The notes under the pieces are model-generated. The model saw only the letters and a list, made by a program, of their open reading frames with translations. It was not told where the DNA came from and ran no database searches. The position numbers and the translations under genes were made by a program. Below, one piece after another: positions 54,233 through 63,336 of a DNA stretch of 64,000 nucleotides; position 1 is the stretch's first letter, and the number at the start of each line of letters is the position of its first letter. Source of the DNA: Oscillospiraceae bacterium (GTDB lineage: Bacteria > Bacillota > Clostridia > Oscillospirales > Oscillospiraceae); contig JAJQCF010000031.1 of the NCBI GenBank assembly GCA_021202845.1, positions 84,248-148,247 on the forward strand. Reading direction: 5' to 3'.

Positions 54233-55357
54233 TTATTCCGTGTACTCCGCCTCGAACTCCACAGAGCCGCCGGAGGTGGGGATTATGCCGATATAGGTCT
54301 TGCCTACGCCCAGCTCCAATTCCGAGCCGTCGGTGAGGTAGTAGTGGAAATTGTCGTAAAGGCTCTCGCGCTCCCATGTTATTTCAACATATTTGCCGCC
54401 GCAGACAAACCAGCCGCTGCCGGAGCCAATCAGACCAACGTCCACGCGCCCCACCGAGTCCACAACGGAAATGCTGGCGGAGAGAACGAGCAGGTTCGTG
54501 AACTGCAGCTGGTCGCCGGTGTTAGCGTCGGTGTACTCGCTGCCGTACTGGTAGCCGCCGTAGAGCTGCGTTTCCTCGTCGTAGACAAACGAGGTCATTT
54601 TACTGGTGAATGTGACGCACACATAGCCTGCGTCCTCGCCGTCCGGCGTGCCGTCCTCGGTGAAGTGCAGACCGTAGTCCGCGTCCTCCTCCGCTTCCAG
54701 CTCGTAGCCGTAGCTCTCCGCGCAGTCCCACAAGTCCTCGCCGGTGGTGAACAGCGTGTGCTCCGAGCCGTAGGCTCCGCGGCTGGAGTCGCGGTAGAAG
54801 GGGTTTATCTCGGGGAAGCTGCCGCCGACGCCGTCTATATTGTCAATGTCGTACTGAGCCAGCATGGTCTGTGCGGCGGGGGAGTAGCCCGCGTGTACCG
54901 TCACGGCGTCGTAGGCCATGCCGATAGAGACATAGTAATCGCGTATGGAGCGTATGCTGCCCAGCGTTTCGGCGGCGCGTATGTCTGTGAAAATAGCCAT
55001 CATGCGCGTAATGCCGCCCTCGGCAAGCGTCTCGTATATAATGTCCGCCTCGCTAACACCGCACTGGGGCAGAGCGCCGTAGTAGTCGTTTATCATGACC
55101 GCCCAGACGCGCGTCGTCACAGGTTCCTCCAGACCCTCGCCGGTCAGGGGATTGGTGTAGGGCAGGGGAGTGGGCTCCGGCTCCTCCGTCTCTGCGGCGG
55201 GGGTCGGTGTTGGCGTCGGCGTGGGAGCAGCGGTGGGGACGGCCTCTTCCGTTTCCTCCGGTTCCTCCACAGTCGTGCGCGAGGTGCAGCCGCCGAGGAC
55301 GGAAACTGTCAGCGCGAGCGCCAAGATAAGCGTGAAAAATTTCCTGAAATGCTTCAT
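54233..55357 (-). CDS. DUF3048 domain lipoprotein (YerB-like)
   Basis: The 374-residue precursor has a lipoprotein signal with lipobox VLGGC (Cys about 24). A Glu/Pro/Thr linker with TPTPTPTP repeats follows, then a DUF3048 domain (NPLTGEGLEE, WAVMINDYYGALPQCGVSEADI, FTDIRAAETLGSIRSIRDYYV). The family is widespread on the outer face of Firmicute membranes, with no set function. Its ATG overlaps the thrS stop by four bases, so it is translated with thrS. Confidence 0.87.
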   Translation of the reverse strand: MKHFRKFFTLILALALTVSVLGGCTSRTTVEEPEETEEAVPTAAPTPTPTPTPAAETEEPEPTPLPYTNPLTGEGLEEPVTTRVWAVMINDYYGALPQCGVSEADIIYETLAEGGITRMMAIFTDIRAAETLGSIRSIRDYYVSIGMAYDAVTVHAGYSPAAQTMLAQYDIDNIDGVGGSFPEINPFYRDSSRGAYGSEHTLFTTGEDLWDCAESYGYELEAEEDADYGLHFTEDGTPDGEDAGYVCVTFTSKMTSFVYDEETQLYGGYQYGSEYTDANTGDQLQFTNLLVLSASISVVDSVGRVDVGLIGSGSGWFVCGGKYVEITWERESLYDNFHYYLTDGSELELGVGKTYIGIIPTSGGSVEFEAEYTE

Positions 55358-57099
55358 CTGGCCTTTGTCTTAACCTCTTCCAATGCGCGGTCAATAAAGC
55401 TCTGCAGCTCAACCGCGCCAAGGTCCTCGCCCGCGCGGGTGCGCACCGCCACGGTTCCGGCCTCCGCCTCGCGGTCGCCGACAACGAGCATATAGGGAAT
55501 CTTTTGCAGCTGGGCTTCGCGTATTTTGTAGCCAATCTTCTCGTTGCGCACGTCTGTTTCGGCGCGCAGTCCGACTTCGTCCAACTTTGCCGCAACGGAG
55601 CGGGCGTAGTCCGCGGCGCGGTCGGTAATCGGCAGCACCTTGACCTGCACAGGCGCGAGCCAGAGCGGGAAAGCGCCGGCAAAGTGCTCGGTGATGACGC
55701 CTATAAAGCGCTCGATGGAGCCGAGGACAACGCGGTGAATCATAATGGGACGGTGCTTCTCACCGTCGGAGCCGACGTACTCAAGCTCAAAGCGCTCAGG
55801 CAGCTGCATATCGAGCTGAATGGTGCCGCACTGCCATGTGCGCCCAATGGCGTCCTCAAGGTGGAAGTCCAGCTTCGGGCCGTAGAAAGCACCGTCGCCC
55901 TCGTTGATGACGTAGCTCTTGCCCATGTCGGTTATCGCGGCCTTGAGCGTCTCCTGCGCGAACTCCCAGTCGGCAGCCTCGCCGATGTGGTCCTCCGGCA
56001 TGGTGGAGAGCTCTATGGTGTAGGGCAGACCGAAGACGGAGTAGACCTCGTCAAACAGCGTGACAACATTTTTAATCTCGCCGCGCATCTGGTCGGGGGT
56101 CATGAAGATGTGCGCATCGTCCTGCGTGAAGCAGCGGACGCGGAAAAGACCGTGCAGCGCGCCGGAGAGCTCGTGGCGGTGGACAAGTCCCAGCTCGCCC
56201 ACGCGCAGGGGCAAGTCGCGGTAGGAGTGCGGCTCGCTGGCGTAAACAAGCATACCGCCCGGGCAGTTCATGGGCTTAATTGCGTAGTCCTCGCCGTCAA
56301 TCTGGGTGGTATACATATTATTTTTATAGTGGTCCCAGTGACCGCTGCGCTCCCAGAGCGCGCGGTTCAAGATAACAGGCGTGGAGATTTCCACATAGCC
56401 GTAGCGCTTGTGAACCTCGCGCCAGTAGTCGATGAGCGTGTTGCGCAGCACCATGCCTTTGGGCAGGAAGAACGGGAAGCCGGGGCCCTCGTCCATGAGC
56501 ATATAAAGACCCAGCTCCTTGCCGAGACGGCGGTGGTCGCGCTTTTTGGCCTCCTCCTGGCGCTGAACCCAAGCGTCCAGCTCGTCTTTCTTGGGGAAAG
56601 CGATGCCGTAAATGCGCTGCAGGGACTCACGGCTGGAGTCGCCGCGCCAGTAGCTGGCGTTGCAGGCGGTCAGCTTGAGCGCGTTGCCCTTCACGCGGCC
56701 CGTGGAGTCCAGATGCGGACCCGCGCAAAGGTCGGTGAACTCGCCCTGACGGTAAAAGCTGATGACGGCGTCTTCCGGCAGGTCGTTTATGAGCTCTACC
56801 TTGAACGGCTCGTCCGCCATGAAGCTGAGAGCCTCGCCGCGCGGAAGCTCAAAGCGCTCTAACTTGAGCTTTTCCTTGCATATCTTGCGCATCTCGGCCT
56901 CAATTTTCTCCAGATGCTCCGGCGTGAAGGCAAAGGGAGCGCTGATGTCGTAGTACCAGCCCTCATCAATGCTGGGACCGATGGCCAGCTTAACCTCCGG
57001 CCAAAGCCTCTTAACAGCCTGCGCCATAATGTGCGAGCAGGTGTGCCAGTAAGTTTTGCGGTATTCAGGGTTGTCAAATGAGTATTTATTCTCGTCCAT
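55354..57099 (-). CDS. thrS: Threonyl-tRNA synthetase without the N-terminal TGS domain
   Basis: The 581-residue enzyme charges tRNA-Thr. The editing domain is intact, with HTCSHIMAQA near residue 18 and CAGPHLDSTG near 165. The class II core has motif 2 with FRVRCFTQDDAHIF and motif 3 with VHRVVLGSIERFIG, plus the Cys-His-His zinc site (MNCPGGM). An anticodon-binding domain ends the protein. Usual ThrRS is about 640 residues and begins with a TGS domain; here the reading frame starts directly at the editing domain. A consensus promoter lies upstream and no T-box is present. Confidence 0.95.
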   Translation of the reverse strand: MDENKYSFDNPEYRKTYWHTCSHIMAQAVKRLWPEVKLAIGPSIDEGWYYDISAPFAFTPEHLEKIEAEMRKICKEKLKLERFELPRGEALSFMADEPFKVELINDLPEDAVISFYRQGEFTDLCAGPHLDSTGRVKGNALKLTACNASYWRGDSSRESLQRIYGIAFPKKDELDAWVQRQEEAKKRDHRRLGKELGLYMLMDEGPGFPFFLPKGMVLRNTLIDYWREVHKRYGYVEISTPVILNRALWERSGHWDHYKNNMYTTQIDGEDYAIKPMNCPGGMLVYASEPHSYRDLPLRVGELGLVHRHELSGALHGLFRVRCFTQDDAHIFMTPDQMRGEIKNVVTLFDEVYSVFGLPYTIELSTMPEDHIGEAADWEFAQETLKAAITDMGKSYVINEGDGAFYGPKLDFHLEDAIGRTWQCGTIQLDMQLPERFELEYVGSDGEKHRPIMIHRVVLGSIERFIGVITEHFAGAFPLWLAPVQVKVLPITDRAADYARSVAAKLDEVGLRAETDVRNEKIGYKIREAQLQKIPYMLVVGDREAEAGTVAVRTRAGEDLGAVELQSFIDRALEEVKTKAR

Positions 57100-57178
57100 T
57101 GTCTGTATTACCTCTTATTCAAATTCAAAGCCTGAAACAAGCCCCCGAAAACGGAGAACCTGATTTTAATCATTGACC

Positions 57179-57222
57179 ATATTAGCACTTTCATAATTGT
57201 ATGTCAACTAATAGAGTTGACA
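57179..57222 (-). promoter_or_regulatory. thrS promoter with perfect palindrome over the -35 box
   Basis: On the minus strand TTGACA (57207-57202) and TAATAT (57184-57179) are 17 bases apart. The -35 box forms part of the perfect inverted repeat TGTCAACT (57202-57209), five bases, AGTTGACA (57215-57222), a likely operator. Confidence 0.72.
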
Positions 57223-57279
57223 AAAAATATGTGCGCCAAGCCGCCGAGAATGGGCGCGGAAAAATAATTGTGCTAAATC

Positions 57280-57308
57280 TTGAAAATCAATGCTCCTTGT
57301 GATAAAAT
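57280..57308 (+). promoter_or_regulatory. Promoter of greA-lysS
   Basis: TTGAAA (57280-57285) and TAAAAT (57303-57308) are separated by 17 bases. Together with the thrS promoter it accounts for the 308-base gap between the divergent genes; no other feature is seen there. Confidence 0.62.
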
Positions 57309-57407
57309 AAATCGTTAATTAGGTACCGTGCGCTTTTAGCTGCCGCTGTTTTGTTTGCGGCGTAATTGCAGATTAAATTAAATTTTTGATTTTGGAGAGT
57401 GAAACAA

Positions 57408-57899
57408 ATGTCAAACGACAGCAGATTCAAAATGAGTCAGGAGCGTCTGGATGAGCTGAAAAAGGAGCTTGAATACCTCCAGACCGTGCGCGAGAAGGAA
57501 GTGGCCGAGCAGATTAAGGAGGCTCGCTCCTTCGGCGACCTCAGTGAGAACAGCGAATATGACGAGGCGAAAACCGAACAGGGCAAGCTGTACTCTAAGA
57601 TTGCGGAAATTCAGGCTCTTATCGAGAACGCCCAGATAGTTGAGTCCCACACTGTGGAGGGCACCGTTGGCCACGGCAGCCTTGTGACGGTGCGCGACGT
57701 GGAGATGGACGAGATGCTCAAGTACACCATAGTCGGCGGTCAGGAGGCCAATCCTGCCGAAGGGCGCATATCCGACGACAGCCCGTTCGGCCGCGGACTG
57801 CTGGGTCATCTTGTCGGCGAGACCGTAACCATAGACGCACCCGCCGGCCCGATTGACTTTGAAATTCTGGCAATAGAAAATAACCACATGGGAGAATAA
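57408..57899 (+). CDS. greA: Transcription elongation factor GreA
   Basis: GreA stimulates transcript cleavage by backtracked RNA polymerase. The 163-residue protein has the N-terminal coiled coil with the tip acidic residues (FGDLSENSEYDEAK) and the C-terminal FKBP-like domain ending SDDSPFGRGLLGHLVGETV. ATG 57408 is used, with GGAG ten bases before it; a GTG at 57399 lies too close to that site. It is followed by lysS after six bases. Confidence 0.95.
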   Translation: MSNDSRFKMSQERLDELKKELEYLQTVREKEVAEQIKEARSFGDLSENSEYDEAKTEQGKLYSKIAEIQALIENAQIVESHTVEGTVGHGSLVTVRDVEMDEMLKYTIVGGQEANPAEGRISDDSPFGRGLLGHLVGETVTIDAPAGPIDFEILAIENNHMGE

Positions 57900-57905
57900 T
57901 TAAAT

Positions 57906-59399
57906 ATGAGTGAAAATTCCGTAGCCGCGCCGCAGGAGAACCTTTCCGAGATACTCCAAGTCCGGCGCGATAAGCTGGCCGAGCTGCAGCAGGCAGGCCG
58001 CGACCCCTTCCAGCAGACCAAGTTCGTCCGCTCCGCGTGGTCGGAGGAGATTACGTCCGACTTCGAGCGCTTTGAAAACCAGACCGTCCAAGCGGCGGGG
58101 CGCATTATGTCCAAGCGCGGCATGGGCAAGGCCATATTCTGCCACATCAAGGACGACCGCGGGCAGATTCAGCTTTACATCCGCTCCGACGCCGTTTCCG
58201 CCACCGAGTTCGCTGACTTCCGCAAGTACGACATCGGCGACATAATCGGCGTGAGCGGGTATGTGTTCAAAACAAAGACGGGCGAGATTACGATTCACGT
58301 CGAATCGGTGGTGCTCCTGAGCAAGAGCCTGCGCCCGCTGCCGGAAAAGTTCCACGGCATGACAAACACGGAGCTGAAGTTCCGCCAGCGCTATGTTGAC
58401 CTCATTATGAGCGACGAGAGCCGCCGCATATTCGAGTTGCGCTCCAAGTTCATCAGCTATGTGCGCTCGTATCTGGACGGCAGAGGCTACATGGAGGTGG
58501 AGACGCCTGTCCTGAACACAATCTCCGGCGGCGCGACCGCACGCCCGTTCATAACCCACCACAACACGCTGAACATGGATATGTACCTGCGCATCGCCAC
58601 GGAGCTGAACCTCAAGCGCCTTATAGTCGGCGGCATCGAGCGGGTTTACGAGATTGGCCGCATATTCCGCAACGAGGGCATGGACACGCGCCACAACCCC
58701 GAGTTCACCACCGTTGAGCTGTATCAGGCCTACGCCGACTTCAACGATATGATGGACCTTTTCGAGGAGCTGCTCTCCGGCGCGGCGATGGAGCTGCTGG
58801 GGACTTACAGCGTACACTGGCAGGGCGAGGACATTTCGCTCGCGCCCGGGTTCAGACGCATGACGATGGCTGAGGCGGTCAAAGAGTATCTCGGCGTTGA
58901 CTTCATGACCATAGATAATGACGAGGAGGCCGTTGCCGCCGCCAAGAGTCTCGGCGTGAATATGGACGACGTAGAGCCTACATGGGGTCACGCGCTTTAT
59001 GAGTGCTTTGACCAGAAAGTAGAAGAGAAGCTGATTCAGCCCACGTTCATCACCATGCACCCCGTCGATGTCTCGCCGCTCGCCAAGCGCAGCCCCGCCG
59101 ACGGCAGACTGACAGAGCGCTTCGAGCTGTTCATCTGCCGCAGCGAAATGGGCAACGCCTTCAGCGAGCTGAACGACCCCATTGACCAAAAAGCGCGTTT
59201 CCAGAAGCAAGTGGAGCTGCGCGCCAAGGGCGACGACGAGGCCGGCATGATGGACACGGACTTCATCAACGCGCTGGAGTACGGTATGCCACCCACCGGC
59301 GGCCTCGGCATAGGCATAGACCGCTGCGTAATGCTCCTGACCTCGCAGGACTCGGTGCGAGAGGTTATATTGTTCCCCACGATGAAGCCAGTGGAGTAA
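57906..59399 (+). CDS. lysS: Lysyl-tRNA synthetase (class II)
   Basis: The 497-residue enzyme charges tRNA-Lys. It has an OB-fold anticodon-binding domain (about 60-170, [14 protein letters not shown]). The class II motifs are [28 protein letters not shown] and [15 protein letters not shown]. It is at full length with no truncation. greA-lysS is a common pair in Clostridia and Bacilli. A strong terminator follows. Confidence 0.97.
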   Translation: MSENSVAAPQENLSEILQVRRDKLAELQQAGRDPFQQTKFVRSAWSEEITSDFERFENQTVQAAGRIMSKRGMGKAIFCHIKDDRGQIQLYIRSDAVSATEFADFRKYDIGDIIGVSGYVFKTKTGEITIHVESVVLLSKSLRPLPEKFHGMTNTELKFRQRYVDLIMSDESRRIFELRSKFISYVRSYLDGRGYMEVETPVLNTISGGATARPFITHHNTLNMDMYLRIATELNLKRLIVGGIERVYEIGRIFRNEGMDTRHNPEFTTVELYQAYADFNDMMDLFEELLSGAAMELLGTYSVHWQGEDISLAPGFRRMTMAEAVKEYLGVDFMTIDNDEEAVAAAKSLGVNMDDVEPTWGHALYECFDQKVEEKLIQPTFITMHPVDVSPLAKRSPADGRLTERFELFICRSEMGNAFSELNDPIDQKARFQKQVELRAKGDDEAGMMDTDFINALEYGMPPTGGLGIGIDRCVMLLTSQDSVREVILFPTMKPVE

Positions 59400-59423
59400 T
59401 AAAGCGACAGGAATACACAGGCA

Positions 59424-59478
59424 CTGCGAATTGCGCGCTATCTGCGTTTAGCCTGACAGCGTGCAATTTGCAGTTTTT
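59424..59478 (+). terminator. Intrinsic terminator after lysS
   Basis: Arms of 16 bases (59424-59439 and 59458-59473, core GAATTGCGCGCT) pair with two wobbles, followed by TTTTT. Confidence 0.88.
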
Positions 59479-59543
59479 ATTCATGCATAAGCTGCGTCGC
59501 TCGTCAATAAATTCTGAAAATTGCTTTTCCCGAAAATTAAATG

Positions 59544-59572
59544 TTGACAATCCTCCGTTTGGGTGGTAATAT
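59544..59572 (+). promoter_or_regulatory. Promoter of the tRNA-Ser pair
   Basis: TTGACA (59544-59549) and TAATAT (59567-59572) are separated by 17 bases, about 26 bases before the first tRNA. Confidence 0.78.
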
Positions 59573-59597
59573 ACTTAGGCAACAAAATTTCGGCTTG

Positions 59598-59688
59598 GAG
59601 AAGTACCCAAGAGGCCGAAGGGGCTCCCCTGCTAAGGGAGTAGTGCGTGTTGAGCGCAGCAAGGGTTCAAATCCCTTCTTCTCCGCCA
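59598..59688 (+). tRNA. tRNA-Ser (anticodon GCU)
   Basis: The acceptor stem is GGAGAAG/CTTCTCC with discriminator G and encoded CCA. The loop CTGCTAA in CTCCC/GGGAG gives anticodon GCU, which reads AGC and AGU. A long variable arm fits class II tRNA-Ser. Confidence 0.95.
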
Positions 59689-59690
59689 TG

Positions 59691-59718
59691 CAAGAGGACG
59701 CCGAAGGGCGTCCTCTTG
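59691..59718 (+). terminator. Hairpin between the two tRNA-Ser genes
   Basis: A perfect 12-base stem CAAGAGGACGCC/GGCGTCCTCTTG with a GAAG tetraloop is followed by a weak T-rich tail (TTTCTC). It may be a partial terminator or a processing signal. Confidence 0.6.
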
Positions 59719-59746
59719 TTTCTCGTAAAGCCGAATTGCCGCACAC

Positions 59747-59834
59747 GGAGAGGTGGCTGAGCGGTCGAAAGCACCGGTCTTGAAAACCGGCGATGCGCAA
59801 GTATCCGTGGGTTCGAATCCCACCCTCTCCGCCA
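59747..59834 (+). tRNA. tRNA-Ser (anticodon UGA)
   Basis: The acceptor stem is GGAGAGG/CCTCTCC with discriminator G and encoded CCA. The loop CTTGAAA in CCGGT/ACCGG gives anticodon UGA, which reads UCA. A long variable arm confirms tRNA-Ser. Confidence 0.96.
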
Positions 59835-59937
59835 TTTTTGCATCGCTTTAATGCGGCAAAGTGACCTGACGCTGCGCTGTATTGGCGCTTTGAGATTGTG
59901 CAAGGCTACGAATATTGGCGCTCGGCGCGATTTTTCG

Positions 59938-59967
59938 TTGACATTTGGCTGCGCGTGAGGTTAAAAT
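59938..59967 (+). promoter_or_regulatory. Promoter of the T-box operon
   Basis: TTGACA (59938-59943) and TAAAAT (59962-59967) are separated by 18 bases. An overlapping TATAAT at 59967-59972 would have too long a spacer. Confidence 0.6.
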
Positions 59968-60015
59968 ATAATTGCCCATAAAAAGGGCGCACAATTTTAT
60001 ACCATATCAACTTAA

Positions 60016-60279
60016 AGGCTGTGACGAAGACGGTCGGGCGTTGTAATTCCTTTCAGAGAGTCGGCGGCGGTGGAAAGCCGACAGGATAGGCGCTCAATGA
60101 CATATCACTTCCGAGCTGGGGAGCTGAGCCTGCGGTGCAGGGGTAGGCGTCCTCCGTTTAGCCACGTGACGGCAAAGGGCTTGATGGAGCCTGAATGAGA
60201 GGCACGGTTTTCGTGCAATTTGAGTGGTACCGCGGGTTTTACAGCTCGTCTCAAAATTTTGAGGCGGGCTTTTATTTTT
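60016..60279 (+). promoter_or_regulatory. T-box leader (tRNA-sensing riboswitch), probable Ile specifier
   Basis: The tip of stem I is typical: AGAGAG (60055-60060), then TCGGCGGCGGTGGAAAGCCGA. Stem III is GCACG/CGTGC (60202-60216). The T-box core GAGTGGTACCGCGGG (60222-60236) carries TGGT, which pairs with the NCCA end of an A-discriminator tRNA. The terminator is GCTCGTCTC/GAGGCGGGC (60244-60269) plus a T tract. In stem I, GAAG (60026-60029) pairs with CTTC (60108-60111) below the specifier loop. Directly before that helix stands ATC-A (60104-60107), giving an Ile (AUC) specifier. The loop is two bases longer than usual, so ACA or CAT readings are not fully excluded. When tRNA-Ile is uncharged, transcription would read through into the ligase-VOR operon. 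Confidence 0.85.
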
Positions 60280-60337
60280 GCCCGCACCCTCCCGACAACG
60301 CAAAATTACCGCCGCGAGCGGAGAAAGAGGTTAAAAT

Positions 60338-62611
60338 ATGGCACCCAGCAACTACGACCCGACGATAACCGAAATCGCCAGCCGTGTGCGCGAAATGCGC
60401 TCGATATGCGGCTTCACGATGGAGGAAATGGCCGAGAAAACAGGAATCACAGTGGAAGAGTACGCCGCCTACGAGCAGGGCAAGGAGGACTTTCCGTTCT
60501 CGTTCCTGCTCAAGGCCTCCATTGCCTTCGGCATCGACACCGTAGACCTTATCGAAGGCCGCTCCGCCAGACTGAGCACCTACATGGTGACGCGCGGCGG
60601 ACGCGGACAGGTCACCGTGGACGAGGACGGCATTGAAATCCGCAACCTCGCACCGCTGTTCCGCAACAAGATTGCCGAGCCGCACTGGGTTCGCTACGCC
60701 TACAGTGAGGACCAGCAGGGCAAGCCCATACACACCGACACCCACTCGGGTCAGGAGTTCGACTACATAGTCAGCGGCAAGCTCAAGGTGCAGATTGGCG
60801 AACACACGGAGGTGCTCGGCCCCGGCGACAGCATTTATTATAACTCCAGCGAGCCGCACGGCATGATTGCCGTGGAGGGCGGGGACTGCGTTTTCGTCGC
60901 CGTCGTCCTGCCCGGCGAGAACGTGGAGACGGAGGAAGTCTCCAAGAGCATTGTCACCGCGCGGCGCAACGTCAAGCTGCTCTGCTCGGAGTTCATACGC
61001 TGCGTGGAAAACCCAGACGGCAGTCTCAAGCACGTTGAGTTCAAAAACACCGAGCGCTTCAACTTCGCTTTCGACTGCGTGGACGCGCTGGCGGAGGCCT
61101 ATCCCGACAAGCTGGCTATGATACACATAAGCCGCGACCACACGGAGCGCCGCTTCACTTTTGACGATATGCGCCGCCAGTCCAACGCCACAGCCAACTA
61201 CTTCAAGGCGCTCGGCATCAAAAAGGGCGACAGAGTTATGGTCGTACTCAAGCGCCACTACCAGTTCTGGTTCACAATGCTCGCGCTGCACAAAATAGGC
61301 GCCATCGCCATTCCCGCCTCGAACCAGCTCATGCAGCACGACTACGAGTACCGCTTCAATCAGGCGCAGATAACGGCCATTGTGGCCACGGCGGACGGCA
61401 TTGTTCCCGAGCAGATTGACCTTGCCGCCGCGAACTGCCCCGTGCTGGAGCTGAAGGTGCTGGTGAACGGCACACGTAGCGGCTGGCACAGCTTCAACGA
61501 CGAGTACAGCCTCTATTCTCAGGAGTTCAGCCGCACGGCGGACACTCCCTGCGGCGACGATATTTCGCTGATGTTCTTTACCTCCGGCACGACCGGCCAC
61601 CCGAAGAGCGCCGCGCACTCCTATAAATACGCCCTCGGCCACTTCGTCACAGCCAAGTACTGGCACTGCGTGGAGCGCGACGGGCTGCACCTCACCATAT
61701 CCGATACCGGCTGGGGCAAGGCGCTCTGGGGCAAGCTCTACGGCCAGTGGCTCAGCGAGGGCGCGGTGTTTGTGTACGACTTCGACCGCTTCGTAGCCGA
61801 CGACATCATGCCCATGTTCAAGCGCTACAACATCACAACCTTCTGCGCGCCGCCGACGATGCTGCGAATGTTCATCAAGGAGGATTTGAGCAAGTACGAC
61901 CTCAGCTCCCTGCACCATATCACAACGGCCGGCGAGGCGCTGAACCCCGAGGTGTTCCGCCAGTTTGAAAAGGCGACGGGACTGCAAATCATGGAGGGCT
62001 TCGGCCAGACGGAAACAACGCTGACCATAGGCAACCTCGTGGGCACAACGCCGCGCCTCGGCTCAATGGGCAAGGCCAGCCCGCAGTTCGACATGGACGT
62101 TGTGGACGCCGAGGGCAACCCCGTCCCCGTCGGCGAGACGGGCGAGATAGTTGTCCGTGTGCCGGAGGGCAGCGAGCTGCCGTGCGGACTTTTCAAGGGC
62201 TACTACAACGACGAGCAGAAAACCGCCGAGTGCTGGCACGACGGGCTTTACCACACCGGCGACACGGCATGGAAGGACGAGGACGGCTACTTCTGGTTCG
62301 TCGGCCGCGTAGACGACGTTATCAAGTCCTCCGGCTACCGCATAGGGCCGTTCGAGATTGAAAACGTCATCATGGAGCTGCCCTACGTGCTGGAGTGCGG
62401 CGTTTCCGCGGCGCCCGACGAAATACGCGGACAGGTTGTCAAGGCGAGCATCGTGCTTGTCAAGGGCACCGAGGGCACGGAGGAGCTGAAAAAGGAGATT
62501 CAGAACTACGTCAAGAGCCACACCGCGCCGTATAAGTACCCGCGCATAGTCGTGTTCCGCGACAGTCTGCCCAAGACTACCAGCGGTAAAATCCAGAGGA
62601 ACAAGCTGTAA
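60338..62611 (+). CDS. Fusion of XRE-type HTH, cupin and AMP-forming acyl-CoA ligase
   Basis: The 757-residue protein has three parts. Residues about 8-65 are an HTH-XRE domain (VREMRSICGFTMEEMAEKTG). Residues about 100-195 are a cupin (HTDTHSGQEFDYIVSGKLKV, GPGDSIYYNSSEPHGMIAV). The rest is an acyl-adenylate-forming ligase with the AMP loop MFFTSGTTGHPKSAAHS, GFGQTETTLTIG, YHTGDTAWKDEDGYFW and the catalytic Lys in LPKTTSGKIQRNKL. Such ligases make acyl-CoA from carboxylic acids with ATP. Next to VOR genes, branched short-chain or aromatic acids are the likely substrates. The fusion could sense its substrate or act in DNA binding; whether it does is unknown. AGAGG stands before the ATG. Confidence 0.93.
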   Translation: MAPSNYDPTITEIASRVREMRSICGFTMEEMAEKTGITVEEYAAYEQGKEDFPFSFLLKASIAFGIDTVDLIEGRSARLSTYMVTRGGRGQVTVDEDGIEIRNLAPLFRNKIAEPHWVRYAYSEDQQGKPIHTDTHSGQEFDYIVSGKLKVQIGEHTEVLGPGDSIYYNSSEPHGMIAVEGGDCVFVAVVLPGENVETEEVSKSIVTARRNVKLLCSEFIRCVENPDGSLKHVEFKNTERFNFAFDCVDALAEAYPDKLAMIHISRDHTERRFTFDDMRRQSNATANYFKALGIKKGDRVMVVLKRHYQFWFTMLALHKIGAIAIPASNQLMQHDYEYRFNQAQITAIVATADGIVPEQIDLAAANCPVLELKVLVNGTRSGWHSFNDEYSLYSQEFSRTADTPCGDDISLMFFTSGTTGHPKSAAHSYKYALGHFVTAKYWHCVERDGLHLTISDTGWGKALWGKLYGQWLSEGAVFVYDFDRFVADDIMPMFKRYNITTFCAPPTMLRMFIKEDLSKYDLSSLHHITTAGEALNPEVFRQFEKATGLQIMEGFGQTETTLTIGNLVGTTPRLGSMGKASPQFDMDVVDAEGNPVPVGETGEIVVRVPEGSELPCGLFKGYYNDEQKTAECWHDGLYHTGDTAWKDEDGYFWFVGRVDDVIKSSGYRIGPFEIENVIMELPYVLECGVSAAPDEIRGQVVKASIVLVKGTEGTEELKKEIQNYVKSHTAPYKYPRIVVFRDSLPKTTSGKIQRNKL

Positions 62612-63279
62612 TGACCCGCGCGAGAGTAACCCTCTTCGCCGGCCACTACGGCAGCGGCAAGACGAACATCGCCGTCAACTACGCTCTCGCGCTGAGAGCG
62701 GCGGGAGAAAAGGTGAAGATTGCCGACCTCGACATTGTCAATCCCTACTTCCGCACGCGCGACAGCGCCGAGGAGCTTGAAGCGGCGGGCGTGGAACTCA
62801 TATCCTCCGCCTACGCTAACACGAATGTTGACTTTCCCGCCATGAACAGCGCGGTTTACGGGCTTGTGCAGCGGCGGGACGCACAGACGGTTTTCGACGT
62901 CGGCGGCGACGACAGGGGCGCGCTGGCCTTGGGACGCTTTGTGCCGTATATTTTGGAGGAAAACGACTATGAAATGCTGTTCGTAGTCAACTTCCGCCGC
63001 CCGCTGACGCCGGACGCCGAGAGCGCGCTGGAGATAATGCGCGAGATTGAGTCCGCCTGCAAAATTCCCTTTACCGCCGTTGTCAACAACACAAACTTGG
63101 GGTGCGAGACAACCGCCGAAACCCTCTTGGACTCCCTCCCGCTCGCGCAGGAGCTGTGCCGTCTGGCATCGCTGCCGCTGAAAATGACCTGCGCGGAGCA
63201 GAGCGTGGCCGAAAAGCTGCGGGGTAAAGCGGAAAATATATTCCCGCTCAAATTGCAGCGCGGAGCCGCCGAACTTTGA
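62611..63279 (+). CDS. P-loop ATPase (MinD/ParA-like), VOR-operon partner
   Basis: The 222-residue protein has a deviant Walker A, LFAGHYGSGKTNIAVNYAL, and the switch regions DLDIVNPYFRTRD and TVFDVGGDDRGA, like the MinD/ParA-SIMIBI class. It overlaps the ligase stop by one base (A of ATG), so it is translationally coupled. Proteins of this kind stand beside 2-oxoacid:ferredoxin oxidoreductase genes in many Clostridia. A role in metal-cluster loading or enzyme maturation is possible, but unproven. Confidence 0.83.
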   Translation: MTRARVTLFAGHYGSGKTNIAVNYALALRAAGEKVKIADLDIVNPYFRTRDSAEELEAAGVELISSAYANTNVDFPAMNSAVYGLVQRRDAQTVFDVGGDDRGALALGRFVPYILEENDYEMLFVVNFRRPLTPDAESALEIMREIESACKIPFTAVVNNTNLGCETTAETLLDSLPLAQELCRLASLPLKMTCAEQSVAEKLRGKAENIFPLKLQRGAAEL

Positions 63280-63336
63280 CTTACAAACGCTTTATAAGAT
63301 TCAATAATATTTATTTTTGAAACAGGAGCAATGAAT

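Noticed and set aside
57100..57400. T-box before thrS
   Set aside because: No T-box core (TGGNACCGCG-like) is present on the minus strand in this gap.
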